DNA from: Gemmatimonadota bacterium
GTDB taxonomy: Bacteria; Gemmatimonadota; Gemmatimonadetes; Gemmatimonadales; Gemmatimonadaceae
Length of the DNA: 64,000 nt
Assembly (NCBI GenBank): GCA_016719105.1
Contig: JADKAQ010000031.1
Span: 1 to 64,000 of the forward strand
Reading direction: 5' to 3'
Numbering within the stretch: the first letter of the stretch is position 1; each line of letters starts with the position of its first letter. The notes under the pieces are model-generated. The model saw only the letters and a program-made list of their open reading frames with translations, made no database searches and had not been told where the DNA came from. Positions 9,734 to 17,875 of this stretch are shown here, piece after piece. The translations under genes were made by a program, and so were the position numbers.

Positions 9734-10294
9734 GTGGACACCGTCATCCCGATGATCTCCAACGGTACCGTCCATTGGTCTCGCTCGCGTGCATCGCGGT
9801 CCATCGCCGCCGTGCTCGCGGAGTTGCTTCTTGGCGTTCTCATTCGCGCTGGTGTTTTTATTCATAAGGAAGCACAGTTCGAGGAGTCGCTGCGGTCATT
9901 CGTACATCGCCATCCGGGAAGATCCTACCGTACGGTGCTTTTCCTGTCGGTTCATGATTGCACCAACTACCTGTGGTTTGCGATGCTTCTACGGCGGAAG
10001 TTGCCGCCCGATGACTTCGCCTCGCCGGTGATTGTCGTCGTGTCCGAGCCGGGTTGGTTGAAGGAGCGGACCCCCGACGCCCTCTCTGTATTCATCGATG
10101 CTGGCTTTGTCGTCCTACCGATGAAGCGCCCGCGACGCATGCCAGGTATTCCCTCGCGTATCGTCACTTCTCCCACACTCCTGCTGCTGGACCGAAAAGG
10201 AACTCAGCTAGCGGAATACTCCATTCGTCCATCCGTCCGTGACATGTACGGAGTCGTCGCCGCGGTCCTCGCGCTCTCGCGATACTCGAGCTAA
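9734..10294 (+). CDS. membrane-anchored thioredoxin-like protein with a single Cys, cassette A
   Basis: A 186-residue protein starting at GTG with GAGAAG upstream. A hydrophobic segment (SIAAVLAELLLGVLIRAGVF, about residues 24-43) should anchor or export it. The rest fits a thioredoxin/TlpA-like fold: YRTVLFLSVHDCTNYLWF has one cysteine (C76) where the CxxC would be, a strand SPVIVVVS follows, and the cis-Pro region appears as IVTSPTLLLLDRKG. The resolving cysteine is absent, as in its counterpart at 17872. That argues for a monothiol role such as a mixed-disulfide partner, isomerase or peptide carrier. It is two bases from the propeller start. Confidence 0.7.
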   Translation: MDTVIPMISNGTVHWSRSRASRSIAAVLAELLLGVLIRAGVFIHKEAQFEESLRSFVHRHPGRSYRTVLFLSVHDCTNYLWFAMLLRRKLPPDDFASPVIVVVSEPGWLKERTPDALSVFIDAGFVVLPMKRPRRMPGIPSRIVTSPTLLLLDRKGTQLAEYSIRPSVRDMYGVVAAVLALSRYSS

Positions 10295-10296
10295 TC

Positions 10297-11475
10297 ATGT
10301 GCAGCCATCGCTTGCGCAAACGCATTGGGCAAGGTCCTCACCGTGCGACCTTGCTCCTATTGCTCGCCACCACCTTCGCGCCAGCCGCAAAGGCTCAGCT
10401 CCGCTCCGCTCACTTCGCGGACGCTGATCGCGCAACAAGCTCGTTCTCGCGACACGCCCGGAAGCCGGTAGGGAGGGTGAGTGCTTCGGATCGCGGCCAG
10501 CGATCGTCGTCAGCGAGTACACGACGCTACCCGGCGATTCGCCTCCGATCGACTTGGACAATCGGGGGAGATGATGCCGATACCACATTCCTGCTTCCGT
10601 TCTCCCTTACTACAACGGCGCAACACTTCGTCGTGTACGATGCCATCGCGCGAAGAGTCGTGGCACTCTCGCCCATCTCGGGGAAGGAAGCATGGCGCTT
10701 CGGCCGCGCCGGCCGTGGACCGAACGAGTTCGGCGGAATTGCGTTCGTCAGTCCACGACCGGCCGGGGGGGTGCGCATTCTCGACCTTGGCAATCAACGA
10801 CTGTCGAGTCTCTCGGATCAGGGCACTATCCTTGGCCGGTATGCGTATCCGTTCGGTGCCGATCCGCGCGGCGTCTGCGACCTGCAGGAGTCTCAAGTAC
10901 GTCTGCGAGCTTTGGTGGACCACGAGATTCAACGAGTCGTCGACGACACCACGGTAGTTGCCGACGGACCGTTGCCGTGGCCAGAACTGGCAGGGCATCC
11001 CGGACTAGTTCGACAGTCCCTGCTTGTCTCGCATCCCCGTGGCGATGTGTGCTTCGCGACCCTCTCCTTCGGGCCAAGGTTCGCAATACTCGACAAGGAC
11101 GGCGTTCGAGCCACCGGTTCCTGGATCGAGCCGGTTCCCTTGGCGCGAGCTCGCTCACTCGGGAAAGGATCATGGACCATGATGCCCGGCAGCGTCATTA
11201 CCACGACGAGCGCGACTGGTGTGGGAGAGACCTTTGCGGTCCTTTTCGAAGGGCGCTCGACGCAGCGAAAGCGCGTTATCGACTTCTATTCGATCGCCGA
11301 CGCCTCCTACCTGTTCTCCATCGTGCTGCCCTTCGAAGCCAAGGTCATCGGCTACGGCCATGGACTGCTCGTCGCCATGGGTGAGACATCGGATGGTGCT
11401 CCTTTCGTTCGTGCGATGAGCGCCTCGCCTTCGCTTGAGACGCTTGTGAGTCGGGCAAGGGCGGCCACGCGGTAG
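10297..11475 (+). CDS. secreted six-bladed beta-propeller, type I, cassette A
   Basis: A 392-residue protein with a signal peptide (HRATLLLLLATTFAPAAKA). Family blocks are STWTIGGDDADTTFLLPF, HFVVYDAIARRVVALSP, the signature WRFGRAGRGPNEFGG, LPWPELAGHPGLVRQS, GPRFAILDKDGVRA, LGKGSWTMMPG, FAVLFEGRSTQRKRVIDFY and YLFSIVLPFEAKVIGYGHGLL. Two cysteines conserved in type I propellers are present (DPRGVCD and GDVCFA). It is intact and diverged from the copy at 18489. It starts two bases after the thioredoxin-like stop, so the two are probably co-translated. In Bacteroidota, related six-bladed propellers accompany NVEALA peptides; their role is unknown. Confidence 0.8.
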   Translation: MCSHRLRKRIGQGPHRATLLLLLATTFAPAAKAQLRSAHFADADRATSSFSRHARKPVGRVSASDRGQRSSSASTRRYPAIRLRSTWTIGGDDADTTFLLPFSLTTTAQHFVVYDAIARRVVALSPISGKEAWRFGRAGRGPNEFGGIAFVSPRPAGGVRILDLGNQRLSSLSDQGTILGRYAYPFGADPRGVCDLQESQVRLRALVDHEIQRVVDDTTVVADGPLPWPELAGHPGLVRQSLLVSHPRGDVCFATLSFGPRFAILDKDGVRATGSWIEPVPLARARSLGKGSWTMMPGSVITTTSATGVGETFAVLFEGRSTQRKRVIDFYSIADASYLFSIVLPFEAKVIGYGHGLLVAMGETSDGAPFVRAMSASPSLETLVSRARAATR

Positions 11476-11557
11476 CTCAGTCGGCGGCACGGAGGGTCTC
11501 GCGTGATACTGCCGCACAAGCGCGGTTCACTGCCTTCTTCTCAGATCGCTGACTTCG

Positions 11558-11784
11558 ATGCCTTATCCTGTTTGGTTGTTCCTTGTGTCGACTTTGCTTG
11601 CGCCAATGGCCTGGACGTGTGGGGTCGCGAACGAAGGTGACGACCGCCCTCCTCTCCAATGAGGGAGAAGGACCGTCGCGACCGGTCGCCTCAGACAACA
11701 ATGGGACATTGGGGGTGACGCGAATGACACGACCATCCTCCTCCCGCTGCAGCTGCGAGCCACGCGCCAGCATTTTGTGGTTTT
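11558..11784 (+). pseudogene. 5' fragment of a type I propeller cut by an IS
   Basis: The ATG at 11558 begins a signal peptide (MPYPVWLFLVSTLLAPMAW). The frame breaks near 11662, and the conserved type I N-terminus resumes in another frame: WDIGGDANDTTILLPLQL, then RATRQHFVVF. It stops exactly at the left end of the IS at 11785, where the family reads HFVVYDAIA. Nothing matching the missing 3' part is found on the far side of the IS. Confidence 0.75.
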
Positions 11785-12791
11785 TGGAGTTGCCAGACTT
11801 TCGTGGAGAGCTGGTAAGTTCTCAAACGAACTCACTCGACGTCGACCAGGCTTGTGGGTGACCCCACACTGCTCAGGGCTGAGGCCTCCAATGTGGCTGT
11901 GCCATCGGGTACGGTTGTAGAAAGTATCGATGTAGTCAGCGATGTCCGTCAGTGCGACGTCGCGGCTCGCATAGATGCGCTCCTTGATCCGTTCATTCTT
12001 AAAGCTGCTGAAGAAGGACTCCGCTACCGCATTGTCCCAGCAGTTGCCGTTCCGGCTCATGCTCGGCTCAAGGCGATTGGAGCGACAGAAGCGTCGCCAT
12101 GCATCGCTGCCGACATGGGTCCCCTGATCGGAGTGCACATTGGTCCTCCGCGGCCGCCGCTGCTTCACGGCTGATGCGAGCGCGTTCAAGACCAGTTCGT
12201 GATGGATCGTCGGGCCACCGGCCCACCCGACACCTTGCGGGAGAACAGATCGATCACGACCGCGAGGTAGCGCCACCCGTGCCACGTCCGGATGTAGGTG
12301 ATGTCCGTCGCTCAGGCCGCGTTAGGCTGCGTAGGCGAGAACTGGCGCTTGAGGAGGTTCGGCGTCAGCACGGCCGGCTTGCCGACCTCCCAACGGCGCG
12401 TGCGATAACCATGCAGCGCGCGGAGCCGTTCTCACGCATCAGGCGGGCAACGCGATGCTTGCTGCACGTCTCGCCGGCCTCCCGGAGATCAACGAACACC
12501 CGCGCGCCCCGTAGATGCCCTGGCTCGCCGTGAATGAGGCACGGATCAATCGCAGCAATCGCGCGTCCTCCACCGCTCGCGCTGACTGCGGGCACTTAAG
12601 CCACTGGTAGTACCCGCTGGGCGCGACGCCCAACTCGCGGCACATTACCTCAGTGGGGAATTGCTACCGATGTGCCGTGATGAACTCGTACTTCCGCCGC
12701 ACTCGATCTGCTTTGGGCTTCGCTGGCACGGGCTCTTCCTCTCGTTGAGGTGCTTGACCTTAGCACCCTCCACGACAATCTGGTGACTCCA
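11785..12791 (-). mobile_element. IS3-family remnant with terminal inverted repeats
   Basis: The left end TGGAGTTGCCAGACTTTCG and the inverse of the right end TGGAGTCACCAGATTGTCG match through about 24 bases, with TG and CA termini. The 1007 bp length is short for IS3, and no orfA is recognisable, so an internal deletion is likely. No direct target repeat is obvious. It interrupts a type I propeller gene and ends about 170 bases before the Cys-rich peptide at 12960. Confidence 0.75.
11790..12730 (-). pseudogene. IS3-family OrfB transposase, degenerate
   Basis: Fragments in different frames add up to an IS3 OrfB: MCRELGVAPSGYYQWLKC at 12645, GIYGARGC and EAGETCSKHRVARLMRENG near 12450, and TIHHELVLNALASAVKQRRP, VHSDQGTHVGSDAWRRFC, GNCWDNAVAESFFSSFKNE and TRWHSHIGGLSPEQ near 12150-11880. 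The second Asp (HSDQG) and the Glu (AVAESFF) of the DDE triad remain, but the WVTDITY block is lost and at least two frameshifts are present. The C-terminal frame reads through the IS end into propeller sequence. Not functional. Confidence 0.85.
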
Positions 12792-12959
12792 CTCACTGCC
12801 GATGTCGCACTTTGGGCCTCGATTGTCGCACGTTCTCCCTTGCAAGTGCGCTGAGTGCCCCCAAACGTGCTTCTCCGCGACGGGTGAGCGGCCGACGCGC
12901 ATGGCGCGGTCGCAAGTCACGCCGGACGGAAGACTCAAACTCTGAGCTGGAGAGGCCTC

Positions 12960-13172
12960 ATGATCCGCACCGTACTGTCCCACGCTCGCAATCTGGCGCT
13001 CGCACTCTTTGCCGCCTCCCTGTTGGGGTCAAGCGCGTCGGCAGCGCCGATCTGCGATCCGTCACCCAACGGTCAATGCATCTGCTGCGGCTCGAACTGT
13101 TGCCAAGTGATCTGCGGCGACCAGAACTGCAACTGCTGTAGCGGCTCGTGCTCAGGCAACCACTGCTACTAG
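12960..13172 (+). CDS. secreted peptide with 12 cysteines, type II cassette B
   Basis: A 70-residue precursor with GGAGAGG nine bases before the ATG. The signal peptide MIRTVLSHARNLALALFAAS continues to LLGSSASA, with likely cleavage before APICDP. The mature peptide of about 42 residues has 12 cysteines (nearly 30 percent), with repeated CC pairs (CICC, NCC, NCC) spaced by Gly, Asn and Ser, and ends CSGNHCY. The even number and the neighbouring DsbA-like gene suggest six disulfides. A metal-binding, metallothionein-like role is the alternative. Sequence families with this layout are unknown to me. Confidence 0.8.
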   Translation: MIRTVLSHARNLALALFAASLLGSSASAAPICDPSPNGQCICCGSNCCQVICGDQNCNCCSGSCSGNHCY

Positions 13173-13279
13173 CACTCGCAACCGGCGCGCGCGCTCCTCG
13201 CAGAGTCTTTTCCTCAGCAGTCGCGGATGAGCGCGCGGTCGATTCTCTCGTCATGCGTCAAGCAACCAGCCTCCCAGCC

Positions 13280-13933
13280 ATGAAACGCGATCGTCTGAGC
13301 ATCATTGTGAATGTCGTCGTGCTCGTTGTTGTGGCATACGCGTTGCTTCGACCGAGTGGACCGTTAGGTGCACGCCTCGCAGAGTGGAATCGGGAGCGCC
13401 GTCGCGACCGGATACTGGCCACTTCCTGGTCAACAGTGGCGGACGGAAGTCGTCTCGACTCCTCCTCGGCGCCGATTGCGCTCGTGGAGTTCTCAGACTA
13501 TGAGTGCCCGTACTGCAGGCAGCAACACACCGTTCTCTCCGCGAGCATTGCAGCAGGTAGGTCTCAGGGTGTTGCCTTTCGACACCTTCCTTTGGCGATC
13601 CATCCCCGTGCGCGAGGCGCGGCACTCGCCGCCATCTGCGCAGATCGTGTCGGGCGCTTCGTGCCAATGCACGAGCGCCTCTTCACGACCACGACGTGGA
13701 TCGCTGACACCAACTGGGTGCGAGAGGCGCTAGCTTCCGGCGTTACCGACACAGCCACCTTCACGGCGTGCATGAGAGGTCGATCCGCCCAGGAACGCCT
13801 AGAGAGCGACGTGGCACTCGCAAGGGACTTGGGAATCAAGGGCACGCCAACCTTCATTAGTCCGCATGAGTACTATGAAGGCGTACTTCCAGAATCCACG
13901 GCCGTGAGAATGATGAGCCGTTCGGGAAGCTGA
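13280..13933 (+). CDS. DsbA-like membrane-anchored thiol oxidoreductase, cassette B
   Basis: The frame is open from 13148. The ATG at 13280 is preferred because a positively charged tip (MKRDR) and an uncleaved anchor (LSIIVNVVVLVVVAYALL) follow at once; 13253 is an alternative. The protein has 217 residues. LVEFSDYECPYCRQQH holds the catalytic CPYC at residues 76-79, IKGTPTFIS is the cis-Pro loop, and two further cysteines (AAICADRVG, FTACMRG) match the copy at 7.1-7.7 kb. The family oxidises or isomerises disulfides in the periplasm. Its obvious substrate is the 12-Cys peptide encoded just upstream. Confidence 0.85.
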   Translation: MKRDRLSIIVNVVVLVVVAYALLRPSGPLGARLAEWNRERRRDRILATSWSTVADGSRLDSSSAPIALVEFSDYECPYCRQQHTVLSASIAAGRSQGVAFRHLPLAIHPRARGAALAAICADRVGRFVPMHERLFTTTTWIADTNWVREALASGVTDTATFTACMRGRSAQERLESDVALARDLGIKGTPTFISPHEYYEGVLPESTAVRMMSRSGS

Positions 13934-14053
13934 GCAGTCTTCGGAATTCACACAAACTCTTCTACACGGTGCCCGCGCGCGCTGCCGCTCACGCGGTCAT
14001 CGGGCTCTCTCTCAAGACGCGTCGCACCGATTGCCACTGAGAATGCGATCCGA

Positions 14054-15310
14054 ATGACAGCACAGTTTGAGTTTCGGCAATCGCGGCACCGAGTATCGGT
14101 TCGGACTGCACTCGTTGCCGTGCTCTGCGTCGCCTGTGTTCTCGAGTCGGACGGCACTTCCGCACGTCAAGCAGATTCATCGGCGCGACCTGTTCGACGA
14201 CGCGAGCTCTCATTGGCCAGCAACGCCAGCTACGTCCTACGCTACGACGAAGCATCCGGAAGAGGCCCGCTCGATGTTGTCGGCGCAGTCCGGCTCACGA
14301 ACGGCGTGACGGTTGTCGCTTCCGCACAAAGCACTCGTCTCGAGTTCTACGCCGCGACCGGTACCCTCGTCCGCACGATAGGCAGACGTGGCAAGGGACC
14401 CGGTGAGTTCGGCGCACTCGCCGCATTGTGGCGCACCGGTGACGACTCCTTGATCACATTTGAGGGCGGTCTCACTCGCAATTTCGCCCTGTTTGACTCA
14501 AGTGGGAAGTTTGCACGGACCTGGACGTCGATGGGCGGGGACTCGAGTACACGATATCTCATACCTCTGGCTGCTTTGCCGGACGGTCGTGTCGCCGCCC
14601 GGACCATGAACGTGATCAGTCCGCTTCCCGTCGCACAGACGACACGCCCCCTCACCTCCATACTCCTGTTTTCCCGGGACTGGAGCGATCCGCAACATCT
14701 ATTTCGCCTGCCGGATACATATCGATTTCAAGGTCCCGGCGACCTCCAGTCCGAGGTGCCGTTCACTCCGGAACCTCTCGCTGCGTTCTCGCGCAGCGCG
14801 GGCTTCTTCGCGCAATCGGACTCTTCGGTCGTCCATGTGCGGCGTTTCGGCGACCGCAGTCTCGCGATGATTCGGTGGAGCGAAGATCGCCGCGCCGTTA
14901 CCTCACAAGACGTCGAGCGAGAGTTGGCGCGGCGAGTGAACGAAGCGAACACCTTGTACAGCAACGCACCAGCATTGAGACGACGCTTCGTTGACGGTGC
15001 GCTCCGCCCGATGTTTCGGCAGATGTCCCTTCCGACATCGCTTCCTCTCCTCGGCCGCCTGCTCGTCGACTCCGAGGGCCTACTGTGGGTACTGTCCTAC
15101 GTCACACCGGCCGAGCGATTCGTGGCATCGCGCACCGCCCGTATTTTCGACGCCAGTGGCAACATGGTGGACCGGATCGAGCTCCGTGCGGGATTTGAAC
15201 CCACGCAGATCGGACCTGACTTCGTGCTCGGGATTCGGACGGACGCGGACGGCGTGACGTCGGTCGAATCGTACGTACTGACACGAGGGAGCACGACTTC
15301 GTCACCGTGA
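14054..15310 (+). CDS. secreted six-bladed beta-propeller, type II, cassette B
   Basis: A 418-residue protein with an N-terminal hydrophobic segment (VRTALVAVLCVACVLES) for export. The family signature is GRRGKGPGEFGALAALWRTG, preceded by GVTVVASAQSTRLEFYAATG. Later blocks include RLLVDSEGLLWVLSY, ARIFDASGNMVDRIEL and IGPDFVLGIRTDADGVTSVE. The two cysteine positions of type I propellers are absent. It lies 120 bases after the DsbA-like gene and reads in one open frame, so it is the only intact type II propeller here. The function is unknown; propellers of this class bind ligands or other proteins outside the membrane. Confidence 0.75.
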   Translation: MTAQFEFRQSRHRVSVRTALVAVLCVACVLESDGTSARQADSSARPVRRRELSLASNASYVLRYDEASGRGPLDVVGAVRLTNGVTVVASAQSTRLEFYAATGTLVRTIGRRGKGPGEFGALAALWRTGDDSLITFEGGLTRNFALFDSSGKFARTWTSMGGDSSTRYLIPLAALPDGRVAARTMNVISPLPVAQTTRPLTSILLFSRDWSDPQHLFRLPDTYRFQGPGDLQSEVPFTPEPLAAFSRSAGFFAQSDSSVVHVRRFGDRSLAMIRWSEDRRAVTSQDVERELARRVNEANTLYSNAPALRRRFVDGALRPMFRQMSLPTSLPLLGRLLVDSEGLLWVLSYVTPAERFVASRTARIFDASGNMVDRIELRAGFEPTQIGPDFVLGIRTDADGVTSVESYVLTRGSTTSSP

Positions 15311-15405
15311 CGGACGGCGCATAGGTGTCGCCAGCTGCCAAGATCTCGCCCCAGGTGCAGCGCATGGCATGCTCCATCGCGACCGTTCCCGGGGATCACC
15401 CCCTG

Positions 15406-16784
15406 TGTCAGGATAGTTGTCACATGAGCGGTGCGTCAGCATCGGTCATGGTCACGTCGTAGGGGGCGGAGGAATAGGGTCCGATGGCGGAGTACAGTGC
15501 CGCGTTCAAGGCGCGGGTGGTGAAGCAACTGGTCGGGCCGCAGGCGGTGAGTGCGACGCGCTTGGCGGCGGCGGTGGGGGTGCCGCAACCGACGCTCTCG
15601 CGATGGTTGCGCGACGTGCGTAGCATGGACGGCATGCCTCGACGTGAACGAAAGGAATGGACCGGCGCGGAGAAGCTCCGTGTCGTGCTGGCGGCGGCCG
15701 GCTTGGAGGAAAGCGCCCTCGGGGCCCTGCTGCGCCGCGAAGGGGTGCAGGACACGCAGCTCACCGCGTGGCGCCAAGCGGCGGAGACGGCGCTCGACGC
15801 TGCGCCGCGCCGGGCGCCGGGCGGGGCGTCTGCCGAGGCGAAGCGCATCCAGGCGTTGGAGCGGGGGCTGGCGCGGAAGGACCGCGCGCTCGCCGAGACG
15901 GCGGCGCTGCTGGTCCTGAAAGAAAGTCCAGGCGATCTGGGGGGACGCGGACGAGCCCACGCCCCCGCGGCGCGGGCGCTCATGATCACGCTCGTCGACG
16001 CGGCCGTCGCCAGCGGGGCCCGGCGGGTGTCCGCCTGCGCGGTGCTCGGCCTGAGCGGGCGCACGCAGGTGCCGCAGCGCCGGGCCGTACCGGCGCACGT
16101 CGCCACCGGGCCGGATCAGCTGTGGAGCTGGGATATCACGTATCTCAAGACGCCCGTGCGGGGCGTCTTCCTGTACTTGTACCTGATCCTGGATATCTGG
16201 AGCCGGAAGATCGTGGGCTGGTCGGTGCAAGCCACGGAACGCGCCGAGCACGCCGCGGACCTGTTCACCGCCACGTGTCACGCGGCGGCGTGTGAGCCGC
16301 AGGGGATTGTGCTGTACGCCGACAACGGGAGCCCGATGAAAGGGGCGACCATGCTCGCCACGCTCGAGCGCCTCGGCGTGCTGCCCTCGTTTAGTCGTCC
16401 CGGCGTGAGCAACGACAATCCGTTTTCGGAGGCGCTGTTCCGCACGCTCAAGTATTGCCCGGCCTTCCCGTCGCAGCCGTTTGCCGATGGGGCGAGCGCG
16501 TCGACCTGGGTCGCCGCCTTCGTGCAGTGGTACAACCACGAACACCAGCACAGCGCGATTCGCTTCGTGACGCCGGCGCAACGGCACGCGCGCGCCGATG
16601 CCGCGATCCTCGCGCGACGCCACGCGGTCTATACCGCCGCCCGCGCGCGGCAGCCCGGGCGGTGGAGTGGCACGACGCGCAACTGGTCGCCGATCACGAC
16701 CGTCCGGCGGAATCCGGAGCGCGTCCCGACCTCCACCGGGAGGGCCAACGAAGAGTAGCAGGTCATACGACAACTACCTTGACA
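15406..16784 (+). mobile_element. IS3-family insertion sequence (second type)
   Basis: Imperfect terminal repeats: TGTCAGGATAGTTGTC on the left against the inverse of GACAACTACCTTGACA on the right, continuing with ATGA on both inner sides. The length is 1379 bp. No matching target duplication is seen (CTG on the left, CTC on the right), which fits insertion followed by rearrangement. The right end abuts a propeller gene lacking its 5' half. It contains one long transposase frame. Confidence 0.8.
15484..16758 (+). CDS. IS3-family transposase, fused OrfAB with an internal gap
   Basis: A 424-residue protein. An OrfA-like N-terminus (YSAAFKARVVKQLVGPQA, LSRWLRDV) runs directly into an integrase core: DDE residues are seen in LWSWDITYLK, LYADNGSPMKG and FSEALFRTLKYC, followed by QWYNHEHQHSAI. 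Between CAVLGLSGRT and PAHVATGPDQ the usual middle region (HTH_21 segment, typically some tens of residues more) is missing although the frame is kept. That suggests an in-frame deletion and doubtful activity. Confidence 0.85.
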   Translation: MAEYSAAFKARVVKQLVGPQAVSATRLAAAVGVPQPTLSRWLRDVRSMDGMPRRERKEWTGAEKLRVVLAAAGLEESALGALLRREGVQDTQLTAWRQAAETALDAAPRRAPGGASAEAKRIQALERGLARKDRALAETAALLVLKESPGDLGGRGRAHAPAARALMITLVDAAVASGARRVSACAVLGLSGRTQVPQRRAVPAHVATGPDQLWSWDITYLKTPVRGVFLYLYLILDIWSRKIVGWSVQATERAEHAADLFTATCHAAACEPQGIVLYADNGSPMKGATMLATLERLGVLPSFSRPGVSNDNPFSEALFRTLKYCPAFPSQPFADGASASTWVAAFVQWYNHEHQHSAIRFVTPAQRHARADAAILARRHAVYTAARARQPGRWSGTTRNWSPITTVRRNPERVPTSTGRANEE

Positions 16785-16786
16785 CT

Positions 16787-17304
16787 CACCACTTCCGTGG
16801 CCCGAGTTGCGGAGTCTGCCCTCCCTCGTTCGCCATTCAAAGATCTTCGAGCATCCAAGCGCTGGAGTCTGCCTGGTCTCCGTGACATATGGTCCGATGT
16901 TCGCAATTCTGGATGAATCAGGCGTGCGCGTTCGCTCGCGATGGATAGAGGACATTCCGATGGGGGAGGCGAAGTCGCTCGGCAAGGGCTCATGGGAGAT
17001 GCTCCCCAGCGTGAAGTCCGTGCAGGGCGCCACCGCCGTCGGCAACTCCTTCGCTGTCCTCTTTCGTGGCCGGGGCCCCAAGCGCGGGCGTTTCGTCGAC
17101 TTCTACTCGGTGACCGACGCCGCGTATCTCTTCTCGATCGAACTTCCGTATGCCGCCACGGACGTCGCCTTCGCTCATGGATTGCTGGTGCTCGCCGGGG
17201 AGACCGAGGAGGGGGCGCCGTTCGTGCGGTCGTATTCGGCGACTCAATCACTCGATGGAATGGTCGCGAAGGCCCTCGGATCGACAACCACCGTGACTCC
17301 CTAG
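16787..17304 (+). pseudogene. 3' fragment of a type I propeller truncated by an IS
   Basis: Starting at the right end of the IS, the sequence reads PWPELRSLPSLVRHSKIFEH, then AGVCLVSVTYGPMFAILDES, ARSLGKGSWEML-like blocks and LFRGRGPKRGRFVDFYSVTD, to a normal C-terminus. This is the last 170 residues of a type I propeller, nearly identical in blocks to the gene at 18489 and the pseudogene at 2693. The first half, including the GRxGRGPxEF signature, is gone. Confidence 0.85.
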
Positions 17305-17680
17305 GGGCGCCCGTAACGATCACTCAGGCGGCGCCTCCTTCGCTCTACGCCGATTTGACGGCAACCTTTCCCGCTGTTGCCGCGCATCTCCGCCGGTCTC
17401 CTGCTACGATCGCCAGCTACATCAGCCCGAAGTGAGTCGGAAGCCTTGCGAGCTGCGCGACAGCTTCGCGAGTCCGGACGGGCGCCAATGCGGGCGACTG
17501 AGTGTACCCGATGACAAGCTCGACCAACGCTAGGTCGTGTCGTAGTTCTGTCGCATGTTTCTATTTGCCGATAGATGCTCGCGTTCTCACCATAGTCGAC
17601 GGCTCGCGACGTACTCGTGAGCCGCTGGCGCGCGGCGATTGGCGTTCGCGCGCCATTTCACATCGTGAACGGAGGCGGCT
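17305..17680 (+). other. leader region of cassette C, no gene seen
   Basis: About 375 bases between the truncated propeller and the peptide gene. No frame has a credible start, signal or motif. It should contain the promoter of the third cassette. The only clear signal is GGAGG six bases before the ATG at 17681. Confidence 0.4.
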
Positions 17681-17875
17681 ATGAAGCGAGTGCTGATCTA
17701 CGCGGGGCTGCTCGGATGCGTAGTATTCGTGGCTCACGCCGAACAGGGGGATGCACAGGTATTCGAGGGAGGCTGTCCGTCAGTCGAGATGACCGTGTGC
17801 AAACGCGTCGACCTCTCCGAAGTCTGCGGTCCTGGATGCTACGTGGACCTGATTGGCAGGATGACCGACGAGTGA
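17681..17875 (+). CDS. secreted Cys peptide, type I cassette C
   Basis: A 64-residue precursor with GGAGG six bases before the ATG and a signal peptide (MKRVLIYAGLLGCVVFVAHA). The mature part has four cysteines with C-x7-C-x8-C-x3-C spacing, exactly that of the peptide at 9519, and shares the core VDLSEVCGPGC with IDLSEICGPGC there; the residues between are otherwise different. A short tail (YVDLIGRMTDE) follows. Its TGA overlaps the GTG start of the thioredoxin-like gene, so the two are translationally coupled. Conservation of the cysteines and DLSE core with divergence elsewhere points to a real, selected peptide. Confidence 0.82.
   Translation: MKRVLIYAGLLGCVVFVAHAEQGDAQVFEGGCPSVEMTVCKRVDLSEVCGPGCYVDLIGRMTDE

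Noticed and set aside
16941..17435. Frame extending past the truncated propeller with APPSLYADLTATFPAVAAHL at its end
   Set aside because: The first part is a shadow of the propeller frame and the tail has no start or homology that I can recognise.
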